A stretch of 64,000 nt of DNA from Pseudoduganella danionis (GCF_009720775.1 NZ_WNKW01000001.1:496001-560000), one strand, 5' to 3'; shown: positions 24,772-34,140, counted from the first letter of the stretch. The notes: a model not told the origin generated them from the sequence alone. Made by a program: numbers and translations.

Positions 24772-27700
24772 TCAAACAGGTGGCATGGCCAGTAGCGCCA
24801 TGTTACGGCCCTTTTCCTTGGCGCGATAGAGGGCGCGGTCGGCCATCTGCACTAGCTGGTCCGGCGTGCTGTCCTCGCTGGGCACGATGGCGGCCACGCC
24901 TATGCTGATGGTCATCACGCCAAACGGCGAGGCCACGTGCGGCAACTGGCGGCGTGCCAGTTCGGCACAGATGGCTTGTGCCGTGCCGTAGGCATCGGTG
25001 GCATCGGTGGCTGCGGCAAGCAACGCAAACTCCTCGCCGCCATAGCGCGCTACCAGATCGGAGGTACGCCGGCCATGGCTGGTGATCAGATCGGCCACGG
25101 TGCGCAGCGCGCTATCGCCGGCCAGGTGGCCGTAGTGGTCGTTGTATTTTTTGAAGTAGTCGACGTCGAGCATGGTCAGGGCCAGCGTCTGGCCGGTGCG
25201 GGCCGCGCGGCGCCATTCCGTCTCCAGCGCCAGATCGAAACCGCGGCGGTTGCTGACGCCCGTCAGACCGTCGGTGGTGGTCAGGGCGGCCAGCTTGCGG
25301 TTGGATTCTTCCAGTTCTGCCGTGCGTGCCGTGACCAATTGTTCCAGCTTGGCCTGATGGCGCGTCAGACGGCTGATGCGCACTTTATACAGCAGCAGCA
25401 AGGTGCTGACCACCAGCGCAATCAGGCCGGCGCGGAACCACCAGCGCTGCCAGAACGGCGGCGTGATCGTCACTTCCAGCGTGGCCGGCTCGGGATTCCA
25501 TACGCCCAGATGGTTGGCCGCCTTGACGCGGAAAGTGTAGCGGCCCGGATTGAGGTTGGTATAGCTGGCGCTACGGTGGGCCGCATCGGTTTCCACCCAG
25601 TCCTGATCAAAGCCATCTAGCTGGTAGGCATAGCGGTTGAGCGAGGGCTCGGTGTAGTGCAGGGCGGCGAATTCGATCGAAAACACCGAGGCCTGCGCCG
25701 ACAGGGTCAGCGCAGTGGGCGAGGTGACAGGGCCTTCGGCCTTGACGTTCTCGCCCGGTTTGCCATCCTGCAGCGAGTGGTTGAATACGGTGATGTCGGT
25801 GATGGCTACCTGCGGCGGGCGCGAACTGGTACGCACATTGGCTGGTGTGACGGCCGTCATGCCGTGCACGCCGCCGAAGTACAGCACGCCTTTTTCATCG
25901 GTGGTGGAGGAGTTGACGGTAAAGCCTTCCGTCAGGCCGTCCGAGGCTGTGAAGCGGGCTACCTGGCCTGTGGCCGGATCGAGCCGGTACAGGCCGGCGA
26001 TGGTGGAACACCAGATGCGGCCTTCGCTATCGTGTTCGATGGCGAGAATCTTCGGTGCGCGCATGGCGGCCGCGTAGGACTTGAAGCTGACCGTGCCATC
26101 ACCCTTGAACTGCACCAGATCCAGGCCCTTGCTGGTGCCGACCCAGATGCGGCCCTGCGCATCTTCGTGCAGGCTGGCGATGTTGTCGTCGCTCAGGCTG
26201 GCGGCGTCCTTGCTGTTGTGGCGGAAGTGGCGGAATTTGCCGGTGGCCGGGTCGAGCAGGTCGAGGCCGCCGCCATTCCATTCCGAACCAGCCCAGACGC
26301 GGCCCTGACGGTCTTCGAGTACGGCCGAGGTGCCATTCACGGCGCGCGTGGTGGGGTCTTTCGGATCGTTGTAGTAGATTTTGCGCGCATCCGTTTTGGG
26401 GTCGTAGCGGATCAGGCTATTGCCCGTGGCCAGCCACAGCATGCCAGCCGCGCCGGGCGCGATGGCGTTGATGTAGTCGCTAGCAGTATTGCCGAAGTGG
26501 ATGACCTGGAACGGGCTGTCCGGCGTGTCGAGGCGGTTCAGGCCGTTGGACGTGCCCAGCCACAGCGGGCCTTTGCTGGCCACGTCCTGATACATGCTGT
26601 AGATGATGGAGTGGCTCAGTTTGCCTTTGGTCTTGTCGTCCGCGTGGTAGGTGCGGATCACCGTGCTGGTGGCCGGATCGTACAAGCTCATGCCTACGTT
26701 GCCGCCCAGCCAGACGCGCCCGCCCGGCGCTCGCGCCAGACTCAGCAAGGCATTGCTGGCCGGACCGGAACGGCTATCGATGCGGAACGGCACATGGCGC
26801 GTAAAGCCTTCGCTGTTCAGATTGGCAAGGCTGATGCCGTCCGTGAACGAGGCGATCCACAGCATGCCGGCGCGGTCCTGCAGCACGGCGCGCAGATTGT
26901 CGCCGGGCAGGCTATACGGGTCATCGGCCGCGTGCACGAACTGGTCGAAGCTGGCCGTGGCGTCGTTCCAGCGCAGCAGGCCGGCCGACAGCGTGGTGCA
27001 CCATAGCGTGCCCTTGTCGTCCAGATTGAAATTGGTGATGCGGCTGTAAGGCGAAGCGATGGCCTGGCGGCTGCTCCAGTCGCTCTTGCCATCCCAGCGG
27101 ATTACGCCCGATTCCGTACCTATCCACAGCGCGCCGCTGCGGTCGAACTGCAAGGCGCGCACAATGTTGACGCGCGCATCGGGCACGGGGTTGGGGTCGA
27201 CCTGATGGTGCTGGAAGCGGCTGCTGCCGGGTGCCAGATAGTCTAGCCCGCCGGGCCAGGTGCCTATCCAGACGCCGCCGCGGCTATCGAGTGCCAGCGC
27301 ATTCAGGTCATTGCTGGCCAGACTATCGGGATTGTCGTCCTCGTGGGCGTAGACGGTGAACTTGCCGTTGGCCGGGTTGAAATGCTGCAGCCCGCCCCAG
27401 CTACCCACCCACATGCCATCCTTGCCATCGGAAATGATGTTCTTGATGATGCGGTGGTTCTTGGGCGCCTTGCCGCTGGGCGCGTAGGTGGTGAAGTTGT
27501 TGGTGTCGGGATTGAAGCGGGCCAGCCCGTTCTGGGTGCCGGCCCAGATAAAGCCCTGCTTGTCTTCGTAGATGGCCGACACGCGGTCATGGGGCAGGCT
27601 GTGCGGATCGCCGGGGATGTTGATGTATTTGACTGCCTGATAGCCGTTGTAGCGGTACAGGCCATTGGTATGCGTACCTATCCAGATAAAGCCCTTGCGG

Positions 27701-27876
27701 TCCTGCAGCAGCGACAGCATGGACGGTTCGTCGCCGTCGAGCGGACCGAGCTTCTTGAAGCGCAGCGAAGGAACGGGGGCGGCCGCCAGATCGGCGGCGG
27801 GCAGAATGCTGAAGACGGTGCAGACAAAAAGGAATAGCCGCAGAGCGCGGCGCAAGGCTGTTGCTAGGTCAGGCAT
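24772..27876 (-). CDS. Beta-propeller hybrid sensor with diguanylate cyclase domain
   Basis: 1034 residues: signal peptide/TM (MPDLATALRRALRLFLFVCTV), about 14 two-component-regulator propeller repeats (GFIWIGTHTNGLYRYN, GFIWAGTQNGLARFN, and so on, residues ~30-680), a Y_Y_Y domain (~700-770, NRYAYQLDGFDQDW), one TM (~785-805), coiled coil, and GGDEF (~865-1030) with active RYGGEEF. An RxxD inhibitory site (RTSD) lies five residues before GGEEF, so product feedback is expected. Periplasmic ligand sensing to c-di-GMP output. The ATG at 27876 fits the signal peptide; upstream Mets up to 28014 add no exported sequence. Confidence 0.88.
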   Translation of the reverse strand: MPDLATALRRALRLFLFVCTVFSILPAADLAAAPVPSLRFKKLGPLDGDEPSMLSLLQDRKGFIWIGTHTNGLYRYNGYQAVKYINIPGDPHSLPHDRVSAIYEDKQGFIWAGTQNGLARFNPDTNNFTTYAPSGKAPKNHRIIKNIISDGKDGMWVGSWGGLQHFNPANGKFTVYAHEDDNPDSLASNDLNALALDSRGGVWIGTWPGGLDYLAPGSSRFQHHQVDPNPVPDARVNIVRALQFDRSGALWIGTESGVIRWDGKSDWSSRQAIASPYSRITNFNLDDKGTLWCTTLSAGLLRWNDATASFDQFVHAADDPYSLPGDNLRAVLQDRAGMLWIASFTDGISLANLNSEGFTRHVPFRIDSRSGPASNALLSLARAPGGRVWLGGNVGMSLYDPATSTVIRTYHADDKTKGKLSHSIIYSMYQDVASKGPLWLGTSNGLNRLDTPDSPFQVIHFGNTASDYINAIAPGAAGMLWLATGNSLIRYDPKTDARKIYYNDPKDPTTRAVNGTSAVLEDRQGRVWAGSEWNGGGLDLLDPATGKFRHFRHNSKDAASLSDDNIASLHEDAQGRIWVGTSKGLDLVQFKGDGTVSFKSYAAAMRAPKILAIEHDSEGRIWCSTIAGLYRLDPATGQVARFTASDGLTEGFTVNSSTTDEKGVLYFGGVHGMTAVTPANVRTSSRPPQVAITDITVFNHSLQDGKPGENVKAEGPVTSPTALTLSAQASVFSIEFAALHYTEPSLNRYAYQLDGFDQDWVETDAAHRSASYTNLNPGRYTFRVKAANHLGVWNPEPATLEVTITPPFWQRWWFRAGLIALVVSTLLLLYKVRISRLTRHQAKLEQLVTARTAELEESNRKLAALTTTDGLTGVSNRRGFDLALETEWRRAARTGQTLALTMLDVDYFKKYNDHYGHLAGDSALRTVADLITSHGRRTSDLVARYGGEEFALLAAATDATDAYGTAQAICAELARRQLPHVASPFGVMTISIGVAAIVPSEDSTPDQLVQMADRALYRAKEKGRNMALLAMPPV

Positions 27877-28180
27877 GTTGATTTTCCGTGAACGGCGCAA
27901 GCAGCCACGCGCCGTGCTAAACATTAATTGGTATCTGAGTAGAATGACTATTATACATGCCATTGATGCAATGAAATTGGCGTAAACTGACGGTTTTTCG
28001 CGCAGTTGCCGCAATTTAGGGTATAGTTTACGGCGCTTATAGTATCGTGCTCACCGCATTACCGCTCCGCCGGTTGTTCCGCACTTCCTCCAGGTTGTCC
28101 AGTAGCGCCGGGCCGGCCGCGCAAACACGTTGTTAATTGAAGAAAGCTGGGCTGCCCGCCGTAGGGCCGCCACCCACATT
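27877..28180. promoter_or_regulatory. Divergent intergenic region (propeller-GGDEF and helicase)
   Basis: 304 bases, AT-rich from about 27920 to 28050. A minus-strand TATAAT (plus ATTATA, 27950-27955) could serve the diguanylate cyclase with a ~67-base leader, without a clear -35. TATAGT hexamers at 28022-28027 and 28038-28043 face the helicase; no good -35 elements. No gene or repeat seen in it. Confidence 0.4.
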
Positions 28181-29887
28181 ATGTCCGAAACCCAACATTT
28201 CACCCCGACCGTGTCCGAGCCAGTTCTGGCCAGTGTGCCTGTTACCGTTGAGCCTGCGATGGCCGTTGAAGCGGCCGTCGAGGCAGCGGTCGCGGTTGAA
28301 GTCGCTCCTGCCGCTGTGGCAGTGGCTGTCGAAGTTGTTAGCGAAGTTACCGTAGCCAGCGAAGTTGCCGGCACCGCAGTTGCGGCAGTCGCCGCTGCTG
28401 CCACCTCAGCGGCCCCTGAGGTGGCCCCTGTGTCAGCCGAGCCAGCACCAGCAGCACCGGCCGGCGTACGTTTCTCCGACTTCGGCCTGTCGCCGCTGAT
28501 CCAGCGTGCGCTGACCGAGCAGGGCTATGAACACCCGACGCCTATCCAGGCGCAAGCCATACCCGTGCTGCTGCAAGGCCGCGATGTGATGGGCGCCGCC
28601 CAGACGGGCACCGGCAAGACGGCCAGCTTCTCGCTGCCGATTATCCAGATGCTGCTGGCCCACGCGAGCCACAGCACTTCGCCGGCGCGCCACCCTGTGC
28701 GCGCGCTGATCCTCACGCCGACGCGCGAACTGGCCGTGCAGGTGGCGGAAAACGTGCAGGCCTATGCCAAGCATACGCCGCTGCGCTCGACCGTGGTGTT
28801 CGGCGGCATGGACATGAAGCCGCAGACCGTAATCCTGCGCAATGGCGTGGAAATCGTGATTGCCACCCCGGGCCGTCTGCTCGACCACGTCGAGCAAAAG
28901 AATATCGCGCTGAATCAGGTGCAGATGCTGGTGATGGACGAAGCCGACCGCATGCTGGACATGGGCTTCCTGCCCGACCTGCAGCGCATCATCAACCTGC
29001 TGCCGGCCAAGCGCCAGAACCTGATGTTCTCCGCCACCTTCTCGCCGGAAATCAAGAAGCTGGCCAACACCTTCCTGAACCAGCCGGTCACCATCGAAGT
29101 GGCGCGCAGCAACCAGACCGCCGACAAGGTGACGCAGGTGGTGTACAAAGTGGCCGAGAACCAGAAACATGCGCTGACTGCACATCTGCTGCGCCAGCGC
29201 GAGCTGAAGCAGGTAATCATCTTCTCGAATACCAAGATAGGCGCTTCGCGTCTGGCCCGCGGGCTGGAGCAGGAAGGCATGAAAGCCGTCGCCATCCACG
29301 GCGACAAGAGCCAGCAGGAGCGTATGGCGGCGCTGGACGCGTTCAAGAAGGGCGAGATCGATATTCTGGTCGCCACCGACGTGGCCGCCCGTGGTCTGGA
29401 TATTTCCGACCTGCCGTGCGTGATCAACTACGATCTGCCATATAACGCGGAAGACTATGTGCACCGTATTGGCCGTACCGGCCGTGCGGGTGCTTCCGGC
29501 GATGCGCTGTCGATTTATTCGGACAAGGACGAGCGTCTGCTGGCCGATATCGAAAAACTCATCAAGCAGACCATCAAGCGTGGCGATCTGGCCGGCTTCA
29601 ATCCGGCGCCTGCCTATGCGGGCGAGGAGCGCGGCGAACGCCGTGGCCGCCGCGACGATGCGCCGCGCAGCAGCAGCAGCCGCTCCGGCGAACGCGTCGC
29701 ACCGCGTACGGGCAGCAGCACGTTTGTACCGCGCCGTGAAAAAGTCGATCCATGGTTCCTCAAGCCTTACGAGCCTGCCAAGGCACTGGCACCGGCCAGC
29801 ACGGCGACGCTGAGCGCGGCGGCGCCGAGTGCGCCCAAACCCAAGCAGAAGCTGGCCTTCCTGCTCGGCGGTGTCCCGCGCAGCTAG
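28181..29887 (+). CDS. DEAD-box RNA helicase, RhlE-like, with Ala/Val-rich N-terminal extension
   Basis: 568 residues. Motifs are complete: Q-motif FSDFGLSPLIQRALTEQGYEHPTPIQ.., motif I AAQTGTGKT, motif Ia PTRELAVQV, motif II VMDEADRMLDMGF, motif III SATFSP, and HRIGRTGRAG. The C-terminal ~100 residues are Arg-rich (ERGERRGRRDDAPRSSSSRSG), RNA-binding. Unusual: about 95 residues of Ala/Val/Glu-rich low complexity precede the helicase core. The ATG at 28181 (MSETQHF) was chosen; an upstream Met at 28130 lacks support. A terminator follows at 29907. Confidence 0.93.
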   Translation: MSETQHFTPTVSEPVLASVPVTVEPAMAVEAAVEAAVAVEVAPAAVAVAVEVVSEVTVASEVAGTAVAAVAAAATSAAPEVAPVSAEPAPAAPAGVRFSDFGLSPLIQRALTEQGYEHPTPIQAQAIPVLLQGRDVMGAAQTGTGKTASFSLPIIQMLLAHASHSTSPARHPVRALILTPTRELAVQVAENVQAYAKHTPLRSTVVFGGMDMKPQTVILRNGVEIVIATPGRLLDHVEQKNIALNQVQMLVMDEADRMLDMGFLPDLQRIINLLPAKRQNLMFSATFSPEIKKLANTFLNQPVTIEVARSNQTADKVTQVVYKVAENQKHALTAHLLRQRELKQVIIFSNTKIGASRLARGLEQEGMKAVAIHGDKSQQERMAALDAFKKGEIDILVATDVAARGLDISDLPCVINYDLPYNAEDYVHRIGRTGRAGASGDALSIYSDKDERLLADIEKLIKQTIKRGDLAGFNPAPAYAGEERGERRGRRDDAPRSSSSRSGERVAPRTGSSTFVPRREKVDPWFLKPYEPAKALAPASTATLSAAAPSAPKPKQKLAFLLGGVPRS

Positions 29888-29906
29888 TCCGTTCCCTACT
29901 CAATCC

Positions 29907-29939
29907 ATGCCGCTCTCTAAACCGAGCGGCATTTTTTTT
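29907..29939 (+). terminator. Rho-independent terminator of the helicase gene
   Basis: Stem ATGCCGCTC / GAGCGGCAT around TCTAAACC, followed by a T-run, 20 bases after the helicase stop. Confidence 0.9.
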
Positions 29940-29994
29940 GCCTGAAAAGAAATTCTCCAAGACAACATTATTTTCAATTTGGAATCGAAATTTG

Positions 29995-30023
29995 TAGACA
30001 GATCAATTTTGTGGCGATATACT
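29995..30023 (+). promoter_or_regulatory. Promoter of the PEP-CTERM gene
   Basis: TAGACA (29995-30000), a 17-base spacer and TATACT (30018-30023), each 5/6 to consensus, with a ~48-base AT-rich leader and AAGGGA (30067-30072) before the ATG at 30078. Confidence 0.65.
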
Positions 30024-30077
30024 TCAAATATCCAATAAGAAATTATTGTTTACAAATTTCAACTAAAAGGGAAAATC

Positions 30078-30707
30078 ATGCGCTTTATCACCATCGCTAA
30101 GTCTGCTGCTGTTGTTGCCGCTCTCGTTGCTGGTCAGGCGCATGCCGCTCCGGTCGAACTGATCACCAACGGCAGCTTTGAAACCCTGACCGGCGGCCAG
30201 ACCCTGAGCAGCGGCAACTGGAGCACCTACAACAACATCGATGGCTGGCACGGTATCGATTACGGTATCGAAGTGCGTAATCGCGTGGCTGGCTCTGCCT
30301 ACGATGGCAACAATTTCGTCGAACTGGACACCAACCGCAATAGCAGCATGTGGCAGGCGGTTACCGGCCTGAGCGCCGGCAAGCACTACACGCTGAGCTT
30401 CGCAATGGCTGACCGTGCCGGTGTGGCCGCCGATTCGCAAGGTTTGCAAGTGTGGTGGAATGGCTCCAAGGTGGCCGAATACACCAATGCCGCTGACTGG
30501 ACGGTGCAGACGGTGGATCTGGTAGCGGGCAGGGGCTCGAACAAGCTGATCTTCAAGGCCGCTGGTATCAGTGATTCCTACGGTACCTCGCTGGACAAGG
30601 TGTCGCTGGTTGCGGCTCCGATACCTGAGCCAGAAACCTATGGCATGCTGCTGGCCGGTCTGGCCCTGGTGGGTGCTGTGGCTCGCCGCAAAGCACGCAA
30701 GGCCTAA
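30078..30707 (+). CDS. PEP-CTERM sorting-domain exported protein
   Basis: 209 residues. Signal peptide (MRFITIAKSAAVVAALVAGQAHA), a beta-rich jelly-roll-like body (VELITNGSFETLTGG, DNNFVELDTNRNSSMWQ.., YTLSFAMADRAG) that looks like the DUF642 type of carbohydrate-binding fold, and the PEP-CTERM anchor: PEPETYGMLLAGLALVGAVARRKARKA. Such proteins are processed by exosortase (EpsH/XrtB) and are usually tied to exopolysaccharide production. No exosortase is in the window. A polysaccharide region begins about 2 kb away, so a link is plausible. Confidence 0.88.
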   Translation: MRFITIAKSAAVVAALVAGQAHAAPVELITNGSFETLTGGQTLSSGNWSTYNNIDGWHGIDYGIEVRNRVAGSAYDGNNFVELDTNRNSSMWQAVTGLSAGKHYTLSFAMADRAGVAADSQGLQVWWNGSKVAEYTNAADWTVQTVDLVAGRGSNKLIFKAAGISDSYGTSLDKVSLVAAPIPEPETYGMLLAGLALVGAVARRKARKA

Positions 30708-30740
30708 GCTGCGGCCGCTGAACAGCGGCGCTGGCAAGCA

Positions 30741-30780
30741 ACGCGCTGACGGGTGTCACCACCCGCAGCGCGTTTTTTTT
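30741..30780 (+). terminator. Rho-independent terminator after the PEP-CTERM gene
   Basis: Stem ACGCGCTG(A)CGGGTG / CACCCGCAGCGCGT with one bulged A and a TCA loop, followed by eight Ts. Confidence 0.88.
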
Positions 30781-30842
30781 GGCCGGGCACGGACGTGCAG
30801 TCGTTACCGTCTTGTCACAGTGTCGTGTTATGGTAGCGGGCT

Positions 30843-32036
30843 ATGAAGAAACTATTTGCCCTGATCCTGCTGCTGGCGGCGCAGACCGTGCTGGCGCGTC
30901 CCACCGCGCCGCTGATTTTGATTTCGATCGATGGCTTTCGCGCCGATTATCTGGAGCGCGGCGTGACCCCGCATCTGACGGCGCTGGCGGCGCGCGGCGT
31001 GCGTGCGCAGGCCATGCGGCCGTCCTTCCCTTCGCTGACTTTTCCCAACCACTACACGCTGGTGACGGGCTTGCGCCCCGACCACCACGGGCTGGTGGGC
31101 AATGTCATCATTGATCCAGCTATCCCGGAACGGCGCTTTCAGATCCGCGATAAACAGGCTGTGCTGGACCGGCGCTGGTGGGATCAGGGCGTGCCCGCAT
31201 GGGTAAAGGCCGAACAGCACGGGCTGCGTTCGGCCTCCGTATTCTGGCCCGGCAGCGAAGCCGATATACAGGGCGTGCGTCCCACGCTGGCGCCACCGTA
31301 CGACGATGAGATGACGCCCGAGCAGCGGGTCGATCTGCTGCTGTCCTGGCTGGACCAGCCGCAGCAGCAATGGGATTTCCTGTCGCTGTATTTCAGCCAT
31401 CTTGACCATGCCGGCCACGATTACGGTCCGGTGGCCGAGCAGACCACGGCCGCCATCGCGCGGGCCGATCAGGCCATAGGCCGCTTGCTGGCTGGTCTGC
31501 AGCAGCGCGGCATACAGGCCAATCTGGTGGTGGTGGCAGATCACGGCATGGCTGCCGTCAGTCCGCAGCGCGTGATCCGCCTGGACCAGTTGGCGCCTGA
31601 AGGCAGTTACGCGCATGTGGTGGACGGTCCGTATGCAGGGCTGGATCCGCGCGCGGGGCGGGAGGCCGAGCTGGAAGCAGCATTGCTCAAGCCGTGGCCG
31701 CATATGCAGTGCTGGCGCAAGCAGGACATACCGGCGCGGCTGGCGTATGGCAGCCATGTGCGTGTGCCGGCGCTGATCTGTCTGGCCGAACCGGGCTGGA
31801 GCATCGTTTTCAGTGCCGAGCAGGCCGCCAAAGTCCACGGTGGCCGGCACGGCTACGATCCGGCTGCGCCCGAGATGGCGGCGCTGTGTATTGCGGCCGG
31901 GCCCGGACTGCGCAGCGGCATGCTGCTGCCGGCCTTCGATAACGTCGACGTGTATCCGCTGCTGATGCATCTGCTGGGGCTGCCGGCGCGGGCGACCGAT
32001 GGCCAGCTCACACCATGGCTGCCGGCCTTGCGCTAG
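30843..32036 (+). CDS. NPP-type alkaline phosphatase superfamily phosphodiesterase/pyrophosphatase
   Basis: 397 residues. Signal peptide MKKLFALILLLAAQTVLA, then LILISIDGFRADYLERG (first metal Asp) and PSFPSLTFPNHYTLVTGLRPDHHG with the nucleophile Thr in SLTFPNHY, the ectonucleotide pyrophosphatase/phosphodiesterase signature. LYFSHLDHAGHDYGP and VVADHGMAAV give the other metal ligands. It likely hydrolyses nucleotides or phosphodiesters in the periplasm. The ATG at 30843 lies only ~9 bases after a possible -10 element, with no Shine-Dalgarno; translation may be leaderless or the promoter lies elsewhere. Confidence 0.88.
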   Translation: MKKLFALILLLAAQTVLARPTAPLILISIDGFRADYLERGVTPHLTALAARGVRAQAMRPSFPSLTFPNHYTLVTGLRPDHHGLVGNVIIDPAIPERRFQIRDKQAVLDRRWWDQGVPAWVKAEQHGLRSASVFWPGSEADIQGVRPTLAPPYDDEMTPEQRVDLLLSWLDQPQQQWDFLSLYFSHLDHAGHDYGPVAEQTTAAIARADQAIGRLLAGLQQRGIQANLVVVADHGMAAVSPQRVIRLDQLAPEGSYAHVVDGPYAGLDPRAGREAELEAALLKPWPHMQCWRKQDIPARLAYGSHVRVPALICLAEPGWSIVFSAEQAAKVHGGRHGYDPAAPEMAALCIAAGPGLRSGMLLPAFDNVDVYPLLMHLLGLPARATDGQLTPWLPALR

Positions 32037-32101
32037 CGGCAAGGCGGAAGCTTTTTACAATTCTTGCAATTTTCTGTGGCATTTGCCCGTCCAGGCTGGT
32101 T

Positions 32102-32123
32102 TACAATGAGCGATTTTTCGCTC
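32102..32123 (+). promoter_or_regulatory. Possible promoter and 5'-leader hairpin of the acyltransferase
   Basis: TACAAT (32102-32107) is immediately followed by a perfect hairpin GAGCGA-TTTT-TCGCTC (32108-32123), about 13 bases before the ATG. No good -35 is visible. The hairpin might shield the start region; this is a weak call. Confidence 0.3.
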
Positions 32124-32136
32124 TGTATCTGTCGCC

Positions 32137-34140
32137 ATGAAACGTGAACCACTGTCCGCCAGCGCCGTCGAGGCGCCCATCGTTGCGCCGCCCCATCCGG
32201 CCTACCGACCCGATATCGATGGCCTGCGCGCGATTGCCGTGCTGGCCGTGGTGCTGTTCCACGCTTTTCCGAGCTTGCTGCCGGGCGGCTTCATCGGCGT
32301 CGATATTTTCTTCATCATTTCCGGTTTCCTGATCGGCAGCATCATCATGGGCGAAATGGCCCAGCAGCGCTTCAGCTTTGCGCGCTTCTACGGGCGCCGC
32401 ATCAAGCGCATCTTCCCTGCGCTGGCGCTGGTAATGGCCTGCTGTTTGGTGGCCGGCTGGCAGGTGCTGTTCGCCGATGAATTCCGCATGCTGGGGCGCC
32501 ATCTGGTCGCTGGTGCGGGCTTTATGTCCAACCTGCTGCTGTGGAGCGAAGTAGGCTACTTCGACACGGCGGCCGATACCAAGCCGCTGCTGCATCTGTG
32601 GTCGCTCGGCATCGAAGAACAGTTCTATATTTTCTGGCCCATCCTGCTGATGCTGGCACAGCGCTGGCGCCAGCGCGCGTGGCTGTGGGCACTGGTACTG
32701 GGCGGCCTGTCCTTCCTGCTGAATGTGGCGCTGGTGCACCGTTATCCGAGCGCGACCTTCTATTCGCCGGCCAGCCGCGTGTGGGAACTGCTGATGGGCA
32801 GCATGCTGGCTTATCTGACGCTGCACGGCCAGACGCTGGCCGGACTGCTGCGCGCGGGATCGACGGCGGCCGTGGCACCAGCGCCCGCGCCCAGTGCGCA
32901 GCGGCGCAATCTGTATAGCGTGCTGGGCATGGCCCTGCTGCTGGCAGGGTTCATATTGATTAGCCGTAACCGCGCGTTCCCCGGCTGGTGGGCGCTGTTA
33001 CCGACCACGGGTGCCGTGCTGCTGATCGCCGCCGGTCCGCAGGCCTGGTGCAATCGCTATGTGCTGGCGCAGCCGCTGCTGGTGTGGGTCGGTCTGATCA
33101 GCTATCCGCTCTATCTGTGGCACTGGCCGCTGCTCTCGTTCGCGCACATCCTGCACTCGGCTCAGCCGGCATGGCAGATCCGTGCTGCTGCCGTGCTGCT
33201 GGCAGTGCTGCTGGCGTGGCTGACTTACCGCGTGCTCGAGCAGCGCGTGCGTGCACCGGCCCATAGCCGGCGCAAGATCATCGTGCTGAGCGGGCTGATG
33301 ACGCTGGTGGCAGCGGCCGGCCTGTGGCTGGCTACCCATGCGGGCCTGCCCGAGCGTTCCGGCATCGTCGCCAATGCAGCCTTGCAGAAGTCGCTGATCG
33401 TGGTGGAGGATGTGGCCAATGCGGAAGCTTGCAAAGCCCGTTACGGTTTCGCCAGCAAGTATGAATACTGCCTGCTCGATCAGGTGAAGCAGGAGCCGAC
33501 GGTGGTGCTGATCGGTGATAGCCATGCCTACCATCTGGTGGCTGGCCTGACGCGCTATTACCACGAGCATGGCGGCAATCTGCTGATGCTGGGCACGCGC
33601 GTGCCCTTCATCGGCCTGCCCACCGGCGACGATCCCTATCAGCAGGCCACCCCGCGCATGCTGGAACTGGCTTTGAATACGACCAGTGTGAAGACGGTGA
33701 TTTTCTCGACCGCGCTCAAGCTGCATGAAGGTAATCCCGACGGCGTGGCGACGGTGCAGGCCTTGCGCACGACGCTAGAGCGCTTCAGTGCCGCCGGCAA
33801 GCAACTGGTGTGGGTGAACGATGTGCCCATGCTGGACTTCGAACCGCGTTCCTGCATCGGTCGCCCCGGTATGAGGCTGGTCGGGGCAGGCGTGGATTGC
33901 ACGCTGCCGCGTGCCACCTTCGAACGCAATACGGCCGGCCATGCGGCCATCGTGGCACGCCTGCTCAAGGACATGCCGCAAGTGAAAGTGTTTGATACGG
34001 CGGCGCCGCTATGTGACGCCAGCCGCTGCCATGTGATGCTGGACGGGAAGCTGATGTACCGTGATACCCATCACCTGAGCTACGACGGTGACCTGTACGT
34101 GGCCAGCACTTACGCACGTCAACTGGGGCTGGCGCCTTAA
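32137..34140 (+). CDS. Acyltransferase 3 - SGNH hydrolase fusion (polysaccharide O-acyltransferase)
   Basis: 667 residues. AT3 domain (~25-390) with YRPDIDGLRAIAVLAVVLFHAF, GVDIFFIISGFLI and LWSLGIEEQFYIFWP, about ten membrane helices, then a C-terminal SGNH domain with GDSHAYHLV and DTHHLSYDG (catalytic Asp-His). OafA/YrhL-type enzymes O-acetylate surface polysaccharide, peptidoglycan or LPS. It faces the polysaccharide operon tail to tail (51 bases between stops) and may modify its product. Start at 32137 gives a 25-residue cytoplasmic lead. Confidence 0.88.
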   Translation: MKREPLSASAVEAPIVAPPHPAYRPDIDGLRAIAVLAVVLFHAFPSLLPGGFIGVDIFFIISGFLIGSIIMGEMAQQRFSFARFYGRRIKRIFPALALVMACCLVAGWQVLFADEFRMLGRHLVAGAGFMSNLLLWSEVGYFDTAADTKPLLHLWSLGIEEQFYIFWPILLMLAQRWRQRAWLWALVLGGLSFLLNVALVHRYPSATFYSPASRVWELLMGSMLAYLTLHGQTLAGLLRAGSTAAVAPAPAPSAQRRNLYSVLGMALLLAGFILISRNRAFPGWWALLPTTGAVLLIAAGPQAWCNRYVLAQPLLVWVGLISYPLYLWHWPLLSFAHILHSAQPAWQIRAAAVLLAVLLAWLTYRVLEQRVRAPAHSRRKIIVLSGLMTLVAAAGLWLATHAGLPERSGIVANAALQKSLIVVEDVANAEACKARYGFASKYEYCLLDQVKQEPTVVLIGDSHAYHLVAGLTRYYHEHGGNLLMLGTRVPFIGLPTGDDPYQQATPRMLELALNTTSVKTVIFSTALKLHEGNPDGVATVQALRTTLERFSAAGKQLVWVNDVPMLDFEPRSCIGRPGMRLVGAGVDCTLPRATFERNTAGHAAIVARLLKDMPQVKVFDTAAPLCDASRCHVMLDGKLMYRDTHHLSYDGDLYVASTYARQLGLAP

